Shown here: positions 45,555-57,698 of the stretch, in pieces
Position numbering within the stretch: position 1 is the stretch's first letter
How the letters are laid out: each line of letters opens with the position of its first letter
Assembly (NCBI GenBank): GCA_021030905.1
Contig: JAGFMI010000002.1
Coordinates: 1,736,001-1,800,000, forward strand
Reading direction: 5' to 3'
DNA length: 64,000 bases
From: Pyrenula massariospora
Taxonomy: Eukaryota > Ascomycota > Eurotiomycetes > Pyrenulales > Pyrenulaceae
The notes under the pieces: generated by a model
The model's database searches: none
What the model saw: the letters and a program-made list of their open reading frames with translations, nothing else
What the model was told of the DNA's origin: nothing
Position numbers and translations under genes: made by a program

Positions 45555-48200
45555 TCAACAAAGATTAAAGACCTCCGGCGGGTCAGAATTTGTCGACTCA
45601 TCATCGAAGAAGGCGCTGGACATGCGTTCGTGGAGATAGCATTCTCCCATAAATCTGAACAGATGCTTTTTAAAATGAGCGTCTGCTTCAAAAGACCATG
45701 TCTCTCCTTCCAGGTCAGCTTCGTGTTCCATTGGCCGGAGCACAAATGGAACTCCAGACCCGAACAGGCCAACCACAAGGTCTCCTGGCTGGGCGTCAGG
45801 TGAACACAAGCCCATTCTTTCGTCTTCGGTGATAAAGAAGCATTTTCCATGCGCCAGAAATAAGAAGGGAAATTGCTGCTCCCGTGGTATGCCTCTCGCG
45901 AACAGGATGTCTAGCAAATATTTGCCGATGCGTGGCGGGAGGTACGCCATGTGAGGATCGTTCTCTGCCCACATAGCAGCAAGACTAGTAGCAATGTTGG
46001 GGTCGCTCCAGGGTCCATGTGGAATGGCCTCGGAATCTGTTACGTTGAACTTCTCGTTGCCAAGATAGACAGGACTGAGTAGAAGGGTCTCAATGAAGTC
46101 CCTGAACATCAAATCAGGATGGCCCTGATATCTTCCTCCTTCTCGCCCAAGCCACTCCTGGGGCTTGGATTCTAACATCTCATACTCACCTCCCTGTTTT
46201 GGCAGTGCCACGTTGGCTTCTGCACTGCGAATAAGATTCCACAACGGCGCGAGCCCTCCTTCAAACTTGGCATTCTCTTGATACGGATGAGTAGTCATAA
46301 TCTTGAAATGACTCTGAAATCCTTGATGCTTCCCTACATCCGTTTTCAGCTCTTCCGTCGCCCATTGGTAGCGCAAGATACTTGGTGTATCGCTTCCACC
46401 GAAACACCTCACAGGCGCGCGAAGCACAGATTTTACCTTTCCAACTCGCTTCCCGGCCAAGCTAATCAAGCAGTTCTGGATAGTAGGAGGAACTGTCCAA
46501 AAGGGGTGAGTAGACAGATCAAAGATTTGTAACTTGTGCTTCAATCCAAGGTCGAAATCTTTGGTTTTCTTATGGTTTTGAGCTCGTGTTAGGCTACTCA
46601 CTGTCCAATACCCTCCACGCGTAGGCCACAGGGCCCACGAAGGGTGAAATCTTGCGTCGAGAAACCCACTAGGGAGTTTTCCGTCTTTCAGTTTGTGCAG
46701 CGGGTTGCCTGGGAGAAGTCTCCTTGGCCCGCTACAGAGTAGGCTCAACACTTCTAGGCTCCCGGAACGACGGATGCACCATCGCGTAAAATCACGGAAA
46801 ACTTGAGTGGTCGTTTTGCCGTAGTCGGGCGCAAACTCCGTTCCGACCTTTCTTGCCCCTCCTGCTTCCCTAGACAAATCTAACAAAGCGAAGAGCTTAT
46901 CACGGAGATCAGTCGCCTCGAACTCTTCATACGTATTGATAAACAGTGCATACAACGACCCGAAAGAGACGTCTTTACATGAATAGGTCGAGCATTGACC
47001 TTGATGAAGATGGGTTTTCACGTGCTTCAGACGACTGCCTACCATAGGAGCCCATATGATGGGTAGACTGCTAGACTGACCTGTCGGCACTGCTTTGCGC
47101 CATAACTTCCTGAAATTGTCGGCAACGATGATCCAGGCCCAGGGGACTTGAGCATCTGTTACGTGAATAAATGTCTTCTCTGCGCTTAATGTCGACTCTT
47201 GCAGCACCCATATTCGTCTGAAATAGGGATGCTGGAAAAGACGTTCCAGTATCTGGAAGCAGCTCTCTGGGCCCAGAAGCTGATTATCCAGCTGGTATCG
47301 TGAATTGATTATGTGGCGCGTGTGCTCCTCTTTAGGATCCAGCATGTCAAAATCGGAGCCCCATGTGTCAAGTGCAAGCTTTACCATGGCCGAGATCAGA
47401 TTTAGACCCTCCATCGTTTCTTTGCTTTCGTCGAGCCAAATCCACACGTACGAGGCATTTGAGTAAATTTTACCCATCATGCTGACCTGGCTATTTCTCT
47501 CGTCGTTGTCGCCCTGGTTGATACATGCTGCGTCTACCCAGAGAGGCTGATGGTCAAGGATAGGGAATTCTTTCGTCAACCTTGGAGTCGCTTTGCGAAT
47601 ACTGCGCAGAGCCTGGAAAAGTGACTCTGTCACGTGAAACGTCTCCTTTAGCTCAGTATCGGTTGACAATATTGTCTCTTTCCCCGGCAACTGCTCTCCC
47701 TCGGATGATTGCTGAGTTTCAACACTCTCGCTGTTGGTTTCGTACTGATGTATGAGACTAATAGTGCGCTGTTGCCCAAGATCACCCCAGCAATATGATA
47801 GTGCAACATAAATTATTTTGTCCCAATGTGGTGGAACATCAAACATAGCGCACACAATTTCGTCTTCATCCTTCTCCTTAGGTAAGATCTGCATCAACCG
47901 GATCTGTTCCTTCCCTGGCTCAATACTAATAGGCCTGTAAGCACTATAATCGTTGAATATGCGTCTGCTCGAGGCATCGTTTAGATCCTCTACGCCTGAG
48001 CGTGTCTGCATCCGCGCCGACATATTCGTGATGTATGGAGCAGACTGTATGCCAATCCTGTCCACCTGTGCTGCGTCCTTCTCTGCTTTGTTGAGGCTTT
48101 GATGAAGAGAGATTAGTGGCGGTTCCGCCTGAATGGGGCTGAGCCGAGACCGAGCCGGGCCTCGAGCTAGGTCACGTAAAGCGGCATGGGGGCCAACCAA
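45555..48200 (-). CDS. Large HET-domain protein
   Basis: Single exon, up to 881 residues. The HET signature is clear: YVALSYCWGDLGQQRTI near residue 131, PLWVDAACINQGDNDERNSQ near 220, then MMGKIYSNASYVWIWLDE and PYFRRIWVLQE near 330. The region after HET (DLRDKLFALLDLS) is also usual for these proteins. The C-terminal 350 residues have no recognised repeats or enzyme motif. HET proteins act in vegetative incompatibility and can trigger programmed cell death. The first Met at 48200 gives a low-complexity leader, and an in-frame Met at 48023 (MSARMQTRSG) is an equally good start, giving about 822 residues. Unlike the HET gene at 19855, it has no propeller. Confidence 0.85.
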   Translation of the reverse strand: MVGPHAALRDLARGPARSRLSPIQAEPPLISLHQSLNKAEKDAAQVDRIGIQSAPYITNMSARMQTRSGVEDLNDASSRRIFNDYSAYRPISIEPGKEQIRLMQILPKEKDEDEIVCAMFDVPPHWDKIIYVALSYCWGDLGQQRTISLIHQYETNSESVETQQSSEGEQLPGKETILSTDTELKETFHVTESLFQALRSIRKATPRLTKEFPILDHQPLWVDAACINQGDNDERNSQVSMMGKIYSNASYVWIWLDESKETMEGLNLISAMVKLALDTWGSDFDMLDPKEEHTRHIINSRYQLDNQLLGPESCFQILERLFQHPYFRRIWVLQESTLSAEKTFIHVTDAQVPWAWIIVADNFRKLWRKAVPTGQSSSLPIIWAPMVGSRLKHVKTHLHQGQCSTYSCKDVSFGSLYALFINTYEEFEATDLRDKLFALLDLSREAGGARKVGTEFAPDYGKTTTQVFRDFTRWCIRRSGSLEVLSLLCSGPRRLLPGNPLHKLKDGKLPSGFLDARFHPSWALWPTRGGYWTVSSLTRAQNHKKTKDFDLGLKHKLQIFDLSTHPFWTVPPTIQNCLISLAGKRVGKVKSVLRAPVRCFGGSDTPSILRYQWATEELKTDVGKHQGFQSHFKIMTTHPYQENAKFEGGLAPLWNLIRSAEANVALPKQGGEYEMLESKPQEWLGREGGRYQGHPDLMFRDFIETLLLSPVYLGNEKFNVTDSEAIPHGPWSDPNIATSLAAMWAENDPHMAYLPPRIGKYLLDILFARGIPREQQFPFLFLAHGKCFFITEDERMGLCSPDAQPGDLVVGLFGSGVPFVLRPMEHEADLEGETWSFEADAHFKKHLFRFMGECYLHERMSSAFFDDESTNSDPPEVFNLC

Positions 48201-48434
48201 AAAAGGGAGTCAGGATCGGTCAGTTCTGGTTAAGGTATGCCATATCATAACTGAGAAGTGAATCGACCAATTGTATTAGGGCGCGCATGTTCGCGAAAAA
48301 CATCAGCATTACCACTTGTGCTGGACCAGCAACGAAGATATCGATAACAAAGTACAGGAGCTGGTACCGGCCTTTCTCAACACCGTCTAGCGGTCTCGGT
48401 TGGGTATGGCACCGTCTCGCCGCCCTAAAATATC

Positions 48435-48611
48435 AAGGGGCTGTAAATGAAGCCGACCCTAGCGGTACGTGTATAGGTACTTCAGTTCACATGCAAAATG
48501 GATGTCGCTGTAGGTAGGGTATCCCTCATGTAGCCATACAGGCTAGAAAGCACATCAAAATTTATTGTCACCTTGCACGGGCCACTGAGTCGGCTTCATT
48601 TACAGCCCCTT
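48435..48611. repeat. Perfect 23-bp inverted repeats bounding a 177-bp segment
   Basis: 48435-48457 (starts AAGGGGCTGTAAATGAAGCC) is the exact reverse complement of 48589-48611. The 131 bases between them are non-coding. This is the size and form of a MITE, but no clear target-site duplication flanks it. Confidence 0.75.
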
Positions 48612-48831
48612 AATTCCGCCGTATACCGTACTCGCACGGTCCGGTCTGACGCCCCTAAGCTCAGCAGGTTGCGTAGCTAAACAAGAACGGTACTTTCAAT
48701 TGCACCATAGCTGCGTCATATTCTCCAAACGATTGCATTCAGCATCGTTGCTTTGATTGCAGAGCTGAATTGCACAGCTAAAAATGTCACTGTCCAAGCC
48801 GGAGGACTGGGATAATATTCCGCCCCGAGGG

Positions 48832-48839
48832 TATTTAAG
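48832..48839 (+). promoter_or_regulatory. TATA-like element TATTTAAG
   Basis: Lies about 60 bases upstream of the ATG at 48901, a plausible core-promoter position for the secreted protein gene. Confidence 0.4.
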
Positions 48840-48900
48840 ACGCTAGGTATCTCGTTTCGTTCTCACTGATCCAGTACTCAAAATCTGTTTCAATTACATT

Positions 48901-50102
48901 ATGCGTTTCTACAGTCTCATTACAGCTGCTGTATGCGCTTTCACTCATACTCAAGCCTACGACCAATTCCTCGGCTTCAACGAGGAACCAGAGGTCGAGC
49001 AACGCACCGTTGCCGAAATCTATCAGGCAGCTCTGGCAGAAGGCGGTGTCGTGACATGCTGGCACGGCGGCGACGCGCCAAATCAGCAAGATGCCTTAAA
49101 GAAGGCGTTCGAGGAGCATTTTCCGGGGATGACGCTCAACATCACGGTCGACTTTTCCACGGACCAGGGCAGCAACTTGGATCGGCAATTGGCTATCGGT
49201 GATGTGTTTGTCGACAGCGTACTGTCGCAACAAACGAATGACTTCCCAAGGTGGAAAGACGAAGGGGCTTTCTTGAAGTACCAGCCGCTGGGTTTCAAGA
49301 AGATTCACCCGGCATATCGTGATGTCAATGCGGCCTTCTACGGCACTGTCATTGTCGCATGGACGCCTATCTGGAATACCGAGAAGAGCAGCTTGACGAT
49401 CACGGGATTCAAGGATTTTTTGAAGCCGGAGTATAAGAACAAGCTTGTGCTGACGTATCCTAACGACGATGACACGGTACTGTTCTCTTTCGACTTGATG
49501 TAAGCGTGGCGCTCTTCCCAAGCTTGGGTCATCGCAATTATCGTGCTGACTGACAACCCAGTCTTCAAAAATTTGGATATTCTTGGTTCGAGAAGTTGCT
49601 GCAGCAGAACCCACGATGGGTTCGTGGCATCCAAACGCCCCCTGACATCATCAGTCAGCCCAACTCCAGCGCTGTGGCGACATTCACCTCAACCCTCGGC
49701 CTCTCGCCAGCCGCGCCGTTCAACATCTCATATCCAGAGGACGTACCATTGACGTCGTGGGTCCTGAATGCCGCCATCCTCAAGGACGCGCCTCATCCTG
49801 AAGGTGCCAAGCTGCTCCACGCCTTCCTGTTGACCGAACAGCTCCAGAAGACACAAGATTCATTCAGCGTGCTCAGCAACTTTACGGTGCCAGATCAGCC
49901 CTTTGATGTGTCGAATGTGCCGAACACTGATCCTACGGCGTGGGAAATGTTTGTGTCCGATAGAGCCCGGATTGAGCGGCTGCGTTACTTTATTGAGGAT
50001 AAGATTGGCACCCCACAAGGACCCAGCCCATTGCACGGCGGGATATTTGAGCATCGGCCTTCAAGGCTTGATGCTTTGGGTCATATTCTTGGCTTCGAGT
50101 AG
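48901..50102 (+). CDS. Secreted protein of the bacterial-type solute-binding (periplasmic-binding II) fold
   Basis: Two exons, 48901-49499 and 49562-50102 (intron 62 bases, phase 2), give about 379 residues. There is a signal peptide at residues 1-19 (MRFYSLITAAVCAFTHTQA). The body shows the extracellular solute-binding layout known from iron(III)/ABC-type binding proteins: EIYQAALAEGGVVTCWHGG, KAFEEHFPGMTLNITVDFS, AFYGTVIVAWTPIWNTEKSS, FLKPEYKNKLVLTYPNDDDT and PEGAKLLHAFLLTE. A bacterial homologue would feed a membrane ABC transporter; fungi lack that importer, so the role is unknown. Suggestions are ligand or metal capture outside the cell. The intron shows it is a settled fungal gene. Confidence 0.75.
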
Positions 50103-52085
50103 TGCTCAAATCGCCGTTTCAGGACATCGACTCGTTAGGTTACTTTTATTTTATTTAGATAGACAGTTCAGTAACATGTAACCTATAATGGTCAGAAGTA
50201 AAGGCGGCTGAAAGTGGCGCCTGGAAATTCTTACATTGGTCGCCGTTGCTTTTGTAATTCTCGTTTCATCAATGACTTATAAATGATTTAATTATGGTTT
50301 GAGCCTTGATTGGACACGAAAGAAATGAAGTGACATACGGCTTAGGATGTGACGTGTCCTCCGTGGTAGCCTCGTAGTAGGCTGTTAACGGTTCGTAAAT
50401 AGCATTATCTGTGATGTCTAAGAATTATTCTTGCTCATACCCTCTATTCAAAGTTTTAAAAGAAAGACCAGAAATAAATCTGCTATATACACTCACCAGA
50501 GAAGTAAGGATTTGATAAGTACGAAAGGGTTCTGATACCCCACTAGACATTCAGCACATTCTCGAAGTACAAAAAGCATCTCCTTTTGATCATCAACAGA
50601 AACACCATAGCCACATCACCATCCCCATAAGCTATCCCCTCCTGCCCTTCTGTCGTCTGTCAGGAACCCACAAAACTCTAAGTTACCTCATAAGCCCCAT
50701 GAACCGCCTCCCACTAGCCCAAGCCGCCCCAATTTCCTTATCCAGGTCCCGGGAAGGAAAGCGAGCGTGCCCCGGTCACACTTCACTCCTGCAGTCGTCA
50801 TCCGCGACAGCGGCTTTCAAGACGGTAAGATCCTCGGTCCACCGCCCGAAGAGAAAATAAAAGGGGGAGTTGGGGGAACAGACTGGGGAGCCGCGAGAGA
50901 TTCGAGGGTGAGAGGACGGTGTAAGGATAGTGGATGGGTACGATGGTTGTATTAGTCTCGGATCGTCAGATAAGGCTAGGCATCGAGGTAAATACAGCCT
51001 TAGAGCCCTTCCCAAAAGTGCGGCCTAACAACGGTCCCACGCAAACTGGCAAGCGCATCGGTGGGGAGAAGAGCAGCATTGCCGTTTTCGGGTGCTATGA
51101 ATTTAGAGTTTGACGCGGTGTATGGTAGCTCCGCGTTAGGTGAGGATCGTTGGACTTGGGTTGTTCCGGGGTCTGGAGAAGATTTTCGTGGATTTCTGAC
51201 GGGGTGTAGAGGGAAATGAGGGGAGGTGAGGGAATGTACATAGTCAGCGAGGCCCCGTTCTCCGTCCTGGTGCTCGGCGCTTGGTATACTACAGGGAGAT
51301 TATCGGGTGGATGTCATGCACGGTGGCAGATAGTTAGATATCTTGCGTTAGACACTAGTCGGGTGAGCGTTTGCTCATTCAATCCGGCAGGTTATGATTT
51401 CTTGTGGGTCTTCTCCAAAGCTGGTAATTAAATGTACATAACATAAAAATCAGCCAGAGGAATCCCACATGAACGACATATGGTGGGCGGGTGGAGGCCG
51501 CTGCAAGCTACGAATTACACCCCCAACCGACCGCGGTATCCACCCACGAAACGGGGTTAGCAATGGGAGCGGGAAGGATCTGCATCGCCGGCTGGGTGGG
51601 TTGTGTTTCGTTCTTGCCTAAGAGTATAGACCGATAGGTTAGATACTGTGGAGCCTTCATGCTTATGCCTCGGGACCTTGCAGAAGAGAGGCGGTTCGGG
51701 GGAGCAGATATGGTGCCCTAGACACCCGGCGGGTGAGTGTTTACGATTTTGGGTCATTACAGATGCTTGGTAGGGATGTTTGCTAACTCATGTTGTATGG
51801 GTTTTGCAATTTCTTTTATTTTCTCGTAAAGCATTAGTACACGTGCCACCTACTCCAGCCCAGGCGTCATCTCATATCTGTACATAGACCTGTCTTGATA
51901 GTCTGTTTTCGGTCGAATTTTGCAATCCGTTCTGTCCACTGAAGAGAACATCTCATATTTCACTCACCGGCTGCTCCTTGAGCTCATAGACCTTAGACAT
52001 TTGTTGAAATTTTGATCGCGGTCCGCCAACTTACCGCTCAGATACTTTTTTAGCAGTCTTGTCATGCTCATACGCAAAGACAGGT
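50103..52085. other. Gene-free 2-kb stretch
   Basis: Convergent gap between the secreted protein gene and the CFEM receptor gene. No open frame has a recognisable product, and no repeat stands out. Confidence 0.5.
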
Positions 52086-53899
52086 CTAGCTAATCCACGA
52101 CCTCGCATAGCTGTCCTGCGTCACCGTCCCCGGCTTCTGCGCGACCTTCCCCGATTTCTGGACGGGCCGGTCCATCAGCTCGACATCCGACTCCGACCGA
52201 TCACTCCGGTCCGTGCGGTAGACTTCAACGTCCATGGACTTTGTGATCACGCCAAAGGGTAGGTTGTTTCCGCCGCTGGGCTTCGGACGCCCACTATCCG
52301 AACTCTTAATGTAGGAGCCTTTGCCGGGCCCGCTGCTGCCGTAGCTGTCGCGGACGGTGGCGAAGCAGGACGGGAGGGCTTTCATGAGGATGGAGCGCAT
52401 GGCGGGCATGCAGGCGACGACGATGAAGAGGTTGGCTTCGGTGACGCACCAGTAGACGCCGGGGGTGTTGTCGTCTAAGAAGGGAAGAAAGTCAGTAATC
52501 GCAGAAGAGCAGATGCGGTTGTTAAGTATGGGTACGTACAGGTTGGGTTTTTTGTCTGGGCGAACTGGATCAGAGCATTGAGTCGGAGACAGCTGACAAC
52601 AGTGATGCTAGAGGGAACACAGGTTAGCAAAGGATGGGACAAGGGTCGGTAGACAAGGCTACCCAAGGGGGAGGGTCATGGGGTAGAGCTCACATGAAGC
52701 CAACGCAAAACATGGACATAATCTGGAGCTTCCTCCTCATAGACATCTGTAGCTTGGCTAGCATAGGGAGAGGCAGGCTGAGAATGGCCAAATCGAGACA
52801 AATTTCGATGCCACCGCGGATGAAACCAAATAGGCGAATGTCGACAGTGCATTTTCCCTTTGTATCGCCTCTCCAGCCATTCCAGAAGAAAGGTATCGGC
52901 CAGCATTGGAAGGCCATGGAGAATGTGTTGCCGAGCCCGAAGCATGTCACGAGCGCCATCAAAACCCACACAATGATACGTTGGTTGCGCGAGACCATGA
53001 GCCGGAGGTAGAAAGCGCAGATCGAGAGCTGGCATAGGAACTCAGCGACCTGGTACATAAAGTATGTGACGTATAACCACTAGTGGATCTGTCAGGTCTG
53101 TTGAAGCTCGGAAGAATGGATTCTGGGGCTTACCTTGAGGCTGGCGGTGATGTGACCGGGCGGAATTCCCCACATATCTCTCCCAAATCCGAGACGACCA
53201 GCTAGAGAAAAGTCAACAACCATTTCAGTAAGCCTGTGGTTGGGCAACTTGACTTACCAACGACGACGGGTACATTCTGGAACAGGGAACTGAGCTACAA
53301 ATCGAGACGAATTAGCAGGTGGTGCGAAATATACAAAAGCGGAAGAAGAGAATATTTGCATACTCCCGCCAGGCCAATTAATAAGTCATCCCAGCCGAGT
53401 TTTGAATGGGTCGAGAGGCCACGGTCAATCAGCCGCATTAGGACCATCACCACTGCCAGAGCCCCGAAAGATGCGGTGACGCCGATCATGGTGTCGGATT
53501 GACTGCGTACAGGAATGCCGCACGCTGCGTATGTCTCGTTCATGGACTCTGTAGGGTGATATCAGATCAAGTTTAGGAGACTCATGACAACAGGATACAG
53601 CATGCTTACTTAGGGTTTCGACGACGGTGCAGTTCACAGCATTGCAAGCAGCAGCAGCAGTCATGAAGGTTTTATCGGTACAAAGGCAACCAATGTCGTT
53701 GGATGAGCATTTCGTCGTTGGCAAAGTCGCCTCGAAACATTTTGCCTTGAACGTTGAGGTCAGTATTGGTGAGGGTAGATGAGAGACGAAGGCATACTGC
53801 GCATCCAGGTAGTTGTTCCATAAGCGTTTGCTGGGAGACGACGTCCTTCACGAGGACCATGCACGGCAATAGGGCAGCTAGCCACTTCATCTTGTCCAC
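52086..53899 (-). CDS. CFEM-domain Pth11-like seven-helix receptor
   Basis: Eight exons on the minus strand: 53899-53798, 53745-53610, 53548-53364, 53294-53258, 53201-53134, 53079-52694, 52607-52540 and 52474-52086, giving about 456 residues in phase throughout. A signal peptide is followed by a CFEM domain over residues about 25-90. Its cysteines read QLPGCAAKCFEATLPTTKC, GCLCTDKTF, AAACNAVNC, with an eighth in YAACGIP. A seven-helix region then starts at SDTMIGVTASFGALA. It includes the usual WDDLLI, QLSICAFYLRL, FQCWPIPFFWNGW with GKC, and PGVYWCVTEANLFIVVACMP. The cytosolic tail is Ser/Lys-rich. Magnaporthe PTH11 senses host surface cues, and this family is expanded in plant-associated fungi. 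The ligand is unknown. An in-frame Met at 53890 is an alternative start. Confidence 0.87.
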
Positions 53900-55029
53900 A
53901 GTTGAAGGTGATGAGACAATTGATCAAGAGTAAGACCGTTGACCTTGGGACTGCCACAGGCAGAGATATCGAGGATTTTAAATCACAGAGGAGCTCGCAC
54001 AGGACAAGCACGAGGGACCTTGGGAATCTTCTTGCTAGTCTGATGCACCCAGGTTCGCATCATGGTCTGACAGTTGACCGGCAGGAAACGCTTTGTCCGG
54101 TTAGAACACTTTCCCACGGCAGAGACGTAACTGGTTTGGGAGATAATCTGCTAAGAGAGTTTCTTCCCCTAGCCAATAGCAAATCATCTCTTTCCTGAGA
54201 TAGTAAGTGGGACTTTTTCATTACCTTTACAAGCTTCGTGGACGTTCCCACACAAAGAAAAGAGTTTGAGAGTAGAGATAGCTTGCAGAGCTGGGCGAAG
54301 AAAGGAAGAAACCAGAGCCCGGCTAAGGCACGAAACCTGGTTTCCCGGGTCGACATAGAAACCGCTAGCAGGGAATAGTTTTCGGTGCGGGACGTCCCTC
54401 TCCACCAGTGATCAGCACGGCACTTCTCCTCCCCACCGCTCTTGCGCCCTTCCGCCTCCCCGCCACCGGGGACCCACCTTTCGTTTCAGGGCGAGAGAGT
54501 GGGCACGGTGGGGTGTGAAGATGTTCCATGGCCACGGCAGTGGATCTCTTGCAGCTTAACTGCCACTGTGGATAGTCATCGAGCGCTCGCACGTGTTACG
54601 GTTTTATTCATTCCAAATAAACTTCAGCAAAGATTATCGGCATCGGAAGAGGTCGCATGAAGTGGCTGCATGAAGAGGCTGCATGAGGCGCTCCCGTGAT
54701 AGTGGCGTCGGGACCGTTGATGCTAGGCCAGAAATGGAATGGTCGTTCTTAGCGAGCGGACGCGGCGGCGGAAGCTAAATTGGCGTCTAGTATCACAGCG
54801 CGAAGTGGAGGAGAGGCGCTCGCTTGTGTTACGTCTCGCCGGTCTCTTGCTTCTATAGGTGTATGGGGTGTTGATCGTGGGATTCCCCTGACCGGGGCAC
54901 GGCTGGGGCACGTTTGTCCAAGAATCCTACCGGGTCACTCAATTGCGCGAGCTGATACGGGACCCATCACTTCCCCTCCATGATGCCCTGTGCTCGTTCT
55001 TCGAAAGCTACCATTTGGGTGTGGAATTC
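53900..55029. other. Divergent gap between receptor and P450
   Basis: Should hold both promoters. No gene is supported and no motif stands out. Confidence 0.5.
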
Positions 55030-56734
55030 ATGGCTATCATGTCGCTGAAAGTTCTGGTAATTTTCTTCGGTGTCGTTGCTCTGTACGTTGTTAGTCGTCG
55101 ACGATCCAAGAAGGATGGTCGACCTCTTCCTCCTGGCCCCAGGGGCCTTCCTATGCTCGGGAACGTCAATGACCTGCCCAAGCCCGGTATGCTGGAGTGT
55201 CATTACTGGCTGAAGCATAAGGATCTTTACGGTGCGTATCATCTCGAACATGCGCGATCGAGATATCAGCTAAACGCTTCGCGACCAATAGGCCCAATTA
55301 GCTCTGTGACAGTGCTCGGTCAGACCTTTGTCATCATCAATGATCCCCAGATCGCCTTTGAGCTCATGAGAGATCGATCGGCTCTCCATTCGTCGCGACC
55401 AGGCCAGGTCTTCAGTGGTGAGATGGTCGGATGGAGACATGCCACTGCCATGAGCCCTTACACAGATACTTGGAAGGTGCATCGGAAGAATATCACAAAG
55501 ATTGCCAGCACCAATGTTTCCGTGTCGGTGTTTGATCGCATCCAGGAGACCGAAGCCGTCCATTTTCTGCTCAATCTTTTGGATTCCCCGGATGATCTGT
55601 TTGGCCATATCCGAAAGGAGGCCGGCAGCGTAATCCTGAAGATCACATACGGCTATACGACCAAAGCACGCGGCAACGACCCTTTTGTTGACTTGGCAGG
55701 CAAGACTATGGCAGAATTCGCTGAAGCCACAGTACCAGGCAAGTTCGCCGTGGATATCTTCCCTTTCTTGAGATTTCTCCCGGACTGGTGCCCAGGCACT
55801 GGATTCAAGGACACCGCTCGTCGCATGGCCCTCCAGCTAAGGAAATGTACCAACCAGCCATACGAGTTTGTTAAGCAACAGATGCGAGAGAAGAAACACA
55901 AGACATCGTTCCTGTCTCAGGCCATTGAAGACATCGGCTCCGACGCGGGTATGGAGTTTATCCACAAGTGGGCGGCGCTGTCATTGTATCTGGGCGGTGC
56001 TGATACCACCGTATCGTCGCTGATGACCTTCTTCTTGGCCATGACCGTGTTTCCCGAAGTTCAGAAGAGGGCCCAAGAGGAACTCGACCTCGTCATCGGA
56101 AGCAGTCGACTACCTGTCAGCGCCGATCGTGAGAAGCTGCCATATATCGAAGCAATCATGAAGGAGACTCATCGCTGGCACCCTGTCCTGCCCATGGGCT
56201 TACCCCACTCAAGCATTCAGGAGGACTTCTGCCGAGGATATAGGATTCCCAAAGGCGCCATTCTAATGCCAAACAACTGGTACAAGTCATTCTACCTCCT
56301 TGGATGGGACACATCCGCTGACAAAGTATGAAAGGTACTTCACGCACGACCCCTCTGTCTATCCAGAGCCTATGGTCTTCCGCCCCGAACGCCACCTCTC
56401 GACCCCAACGCACAAAGCCGAGCCTGACCCTCGCGACTACATCTTCGGCTACGGCCGGCGCATCTGCCCGGGCCGCTTCGTCGCCGACAACGCCCTCTTC
56501 ATCACCATCGCCCAGTCTCTCGCAGTCTTCACCATCTCGAAGCCCCTCGACGCGGCCGGGAACGTGGTGGAGCCGGAGGTCGCGTTTGAGCCCGGCACCA
56601 TCAGCCACCCGTTGCCGTACCGCACGTCGATCAAGCCGAGGTCGATGGGGCACGAGGAGCTGATCAAGGCCATGGAGCAGGAGTATCCGTGGGAGGAGAG
56701 CGATGCGAAGGAGCTGGAGACAGTGAAATGGTAG
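55030..56734 (+). CDS. Cytochrome P450, O-methylsterigmatocystin oxidoreductase-like
   Basis: Three exons: 55030-55231, 55292-56279 and 56335-56734, giving about 529 residues in phase. The second join (donor GTACAAG, branch CTGAC) restores PNNWYFTHDPSVYPEP. An N-terminal anchor (LKVLVIFFGVVALYVV) precedes RPLPPGPRGLPMLGN. The I-helix is LGGADTTVSS, the K-helix motif ETHR, the PERF-type motif FRPERH and the heme loop FGYGRRICPGRFVADNA. This pattern is that of the large CYP group that includes aflatoxin OrdA and similar fungal enzymes. Group membership does not predict a mycotoxin: no polyketide or terpene core gene lies within view. The start at 55030 is chosen because it places the anchor at the N-terminus; 55039 is also possible. 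Confidence 0.85.
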
Positions 56735-57698
56735 ATGTGGCTCCGTCGTAATTTTTGTGCGGCGATAAAAGTTTTCATGCAGGTTATGTTAAAGTCTGAT
56801 TGTTATTGTAGTCGTACCTCGTCGTTGGTTCCCCAGACGCACATAACAATAGATCCTTGCAGAAACTTAGAATGAAATCCCTGCTTGTCGATAACAGAGA
56901 TATAGAGTTCATGACGTGATGCTTAATTACTGTAAGGCAGACCCTGCAGCGATGGATAGATTGCATGTGGGTTCAGGTGGGTTGTGTTGCTCGCATGTCA
57001 GCACGAGAACGTTCAACCCCACCGTGGAGTTTTTTCGTTGGCGCGTGCGGACTTTCCACGCGCTGATGACGTGAATGGCTTTTTGCCGATCAGCTCTCCA
57101 CGGCTCCAGCGCTTTTTAAAATTTTTGGAGTGTTCGATGTATGTCGACGCTCAAGCATGGAACTCGTGCTATTTGTGACTTTGTCGTAGATTTTGTGATG
57201 AGATTTTATTACCTTTCCCGTAGCCGACGGACGCTAGCTATTTTCTGCTGCAGCAGAGCTTTCCGCGTCTGCATCCGCAGGAGAGAATCTAGTTACATAA
57301 AATCTCGTAGATGCCTGTCTATCGATTTTCAATCCCGATTTACTTTTTCGTTCCAGCTCTCTACGGGGGTGCTTGCTCTTCAATAGCCCTGCTTTACTGC
57401 CCTCTATTCGGGTTCTTCCACATCGGTTTTCTCATCATGCCGACGAGACGACGACACCGATTTTGATCTTGTGCGAGACTTTGGTGCCTGCTAAAGCTTT
57501 GAACTGTGTGCGTAAGATCCGGAGATGATATGATTAAAGTAATTTGGCTAGTTAAGACCTCAGATAGAGGGATTGGTTTCGACGAGATTAGGCAAGGCTC
57601 CATGTTGCGATTTCGACGAAAGGCCGAAAAAGAAGGGAAAATAATTCTCTTTTATCCAAATTCTAGCCCCTGACGCGATCATCTCTCTAGGCCTCGAC

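Larger units (their letters stand above)
48201..48900. other. Divergent gap with inverted repeat
   Basis: Lies between the HET gene (minus) and the secreted protein gene (plus). It contains a perfect 23-bp inverted repeat and a TATA-like site, both listed separately. Confidence 0.6.
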
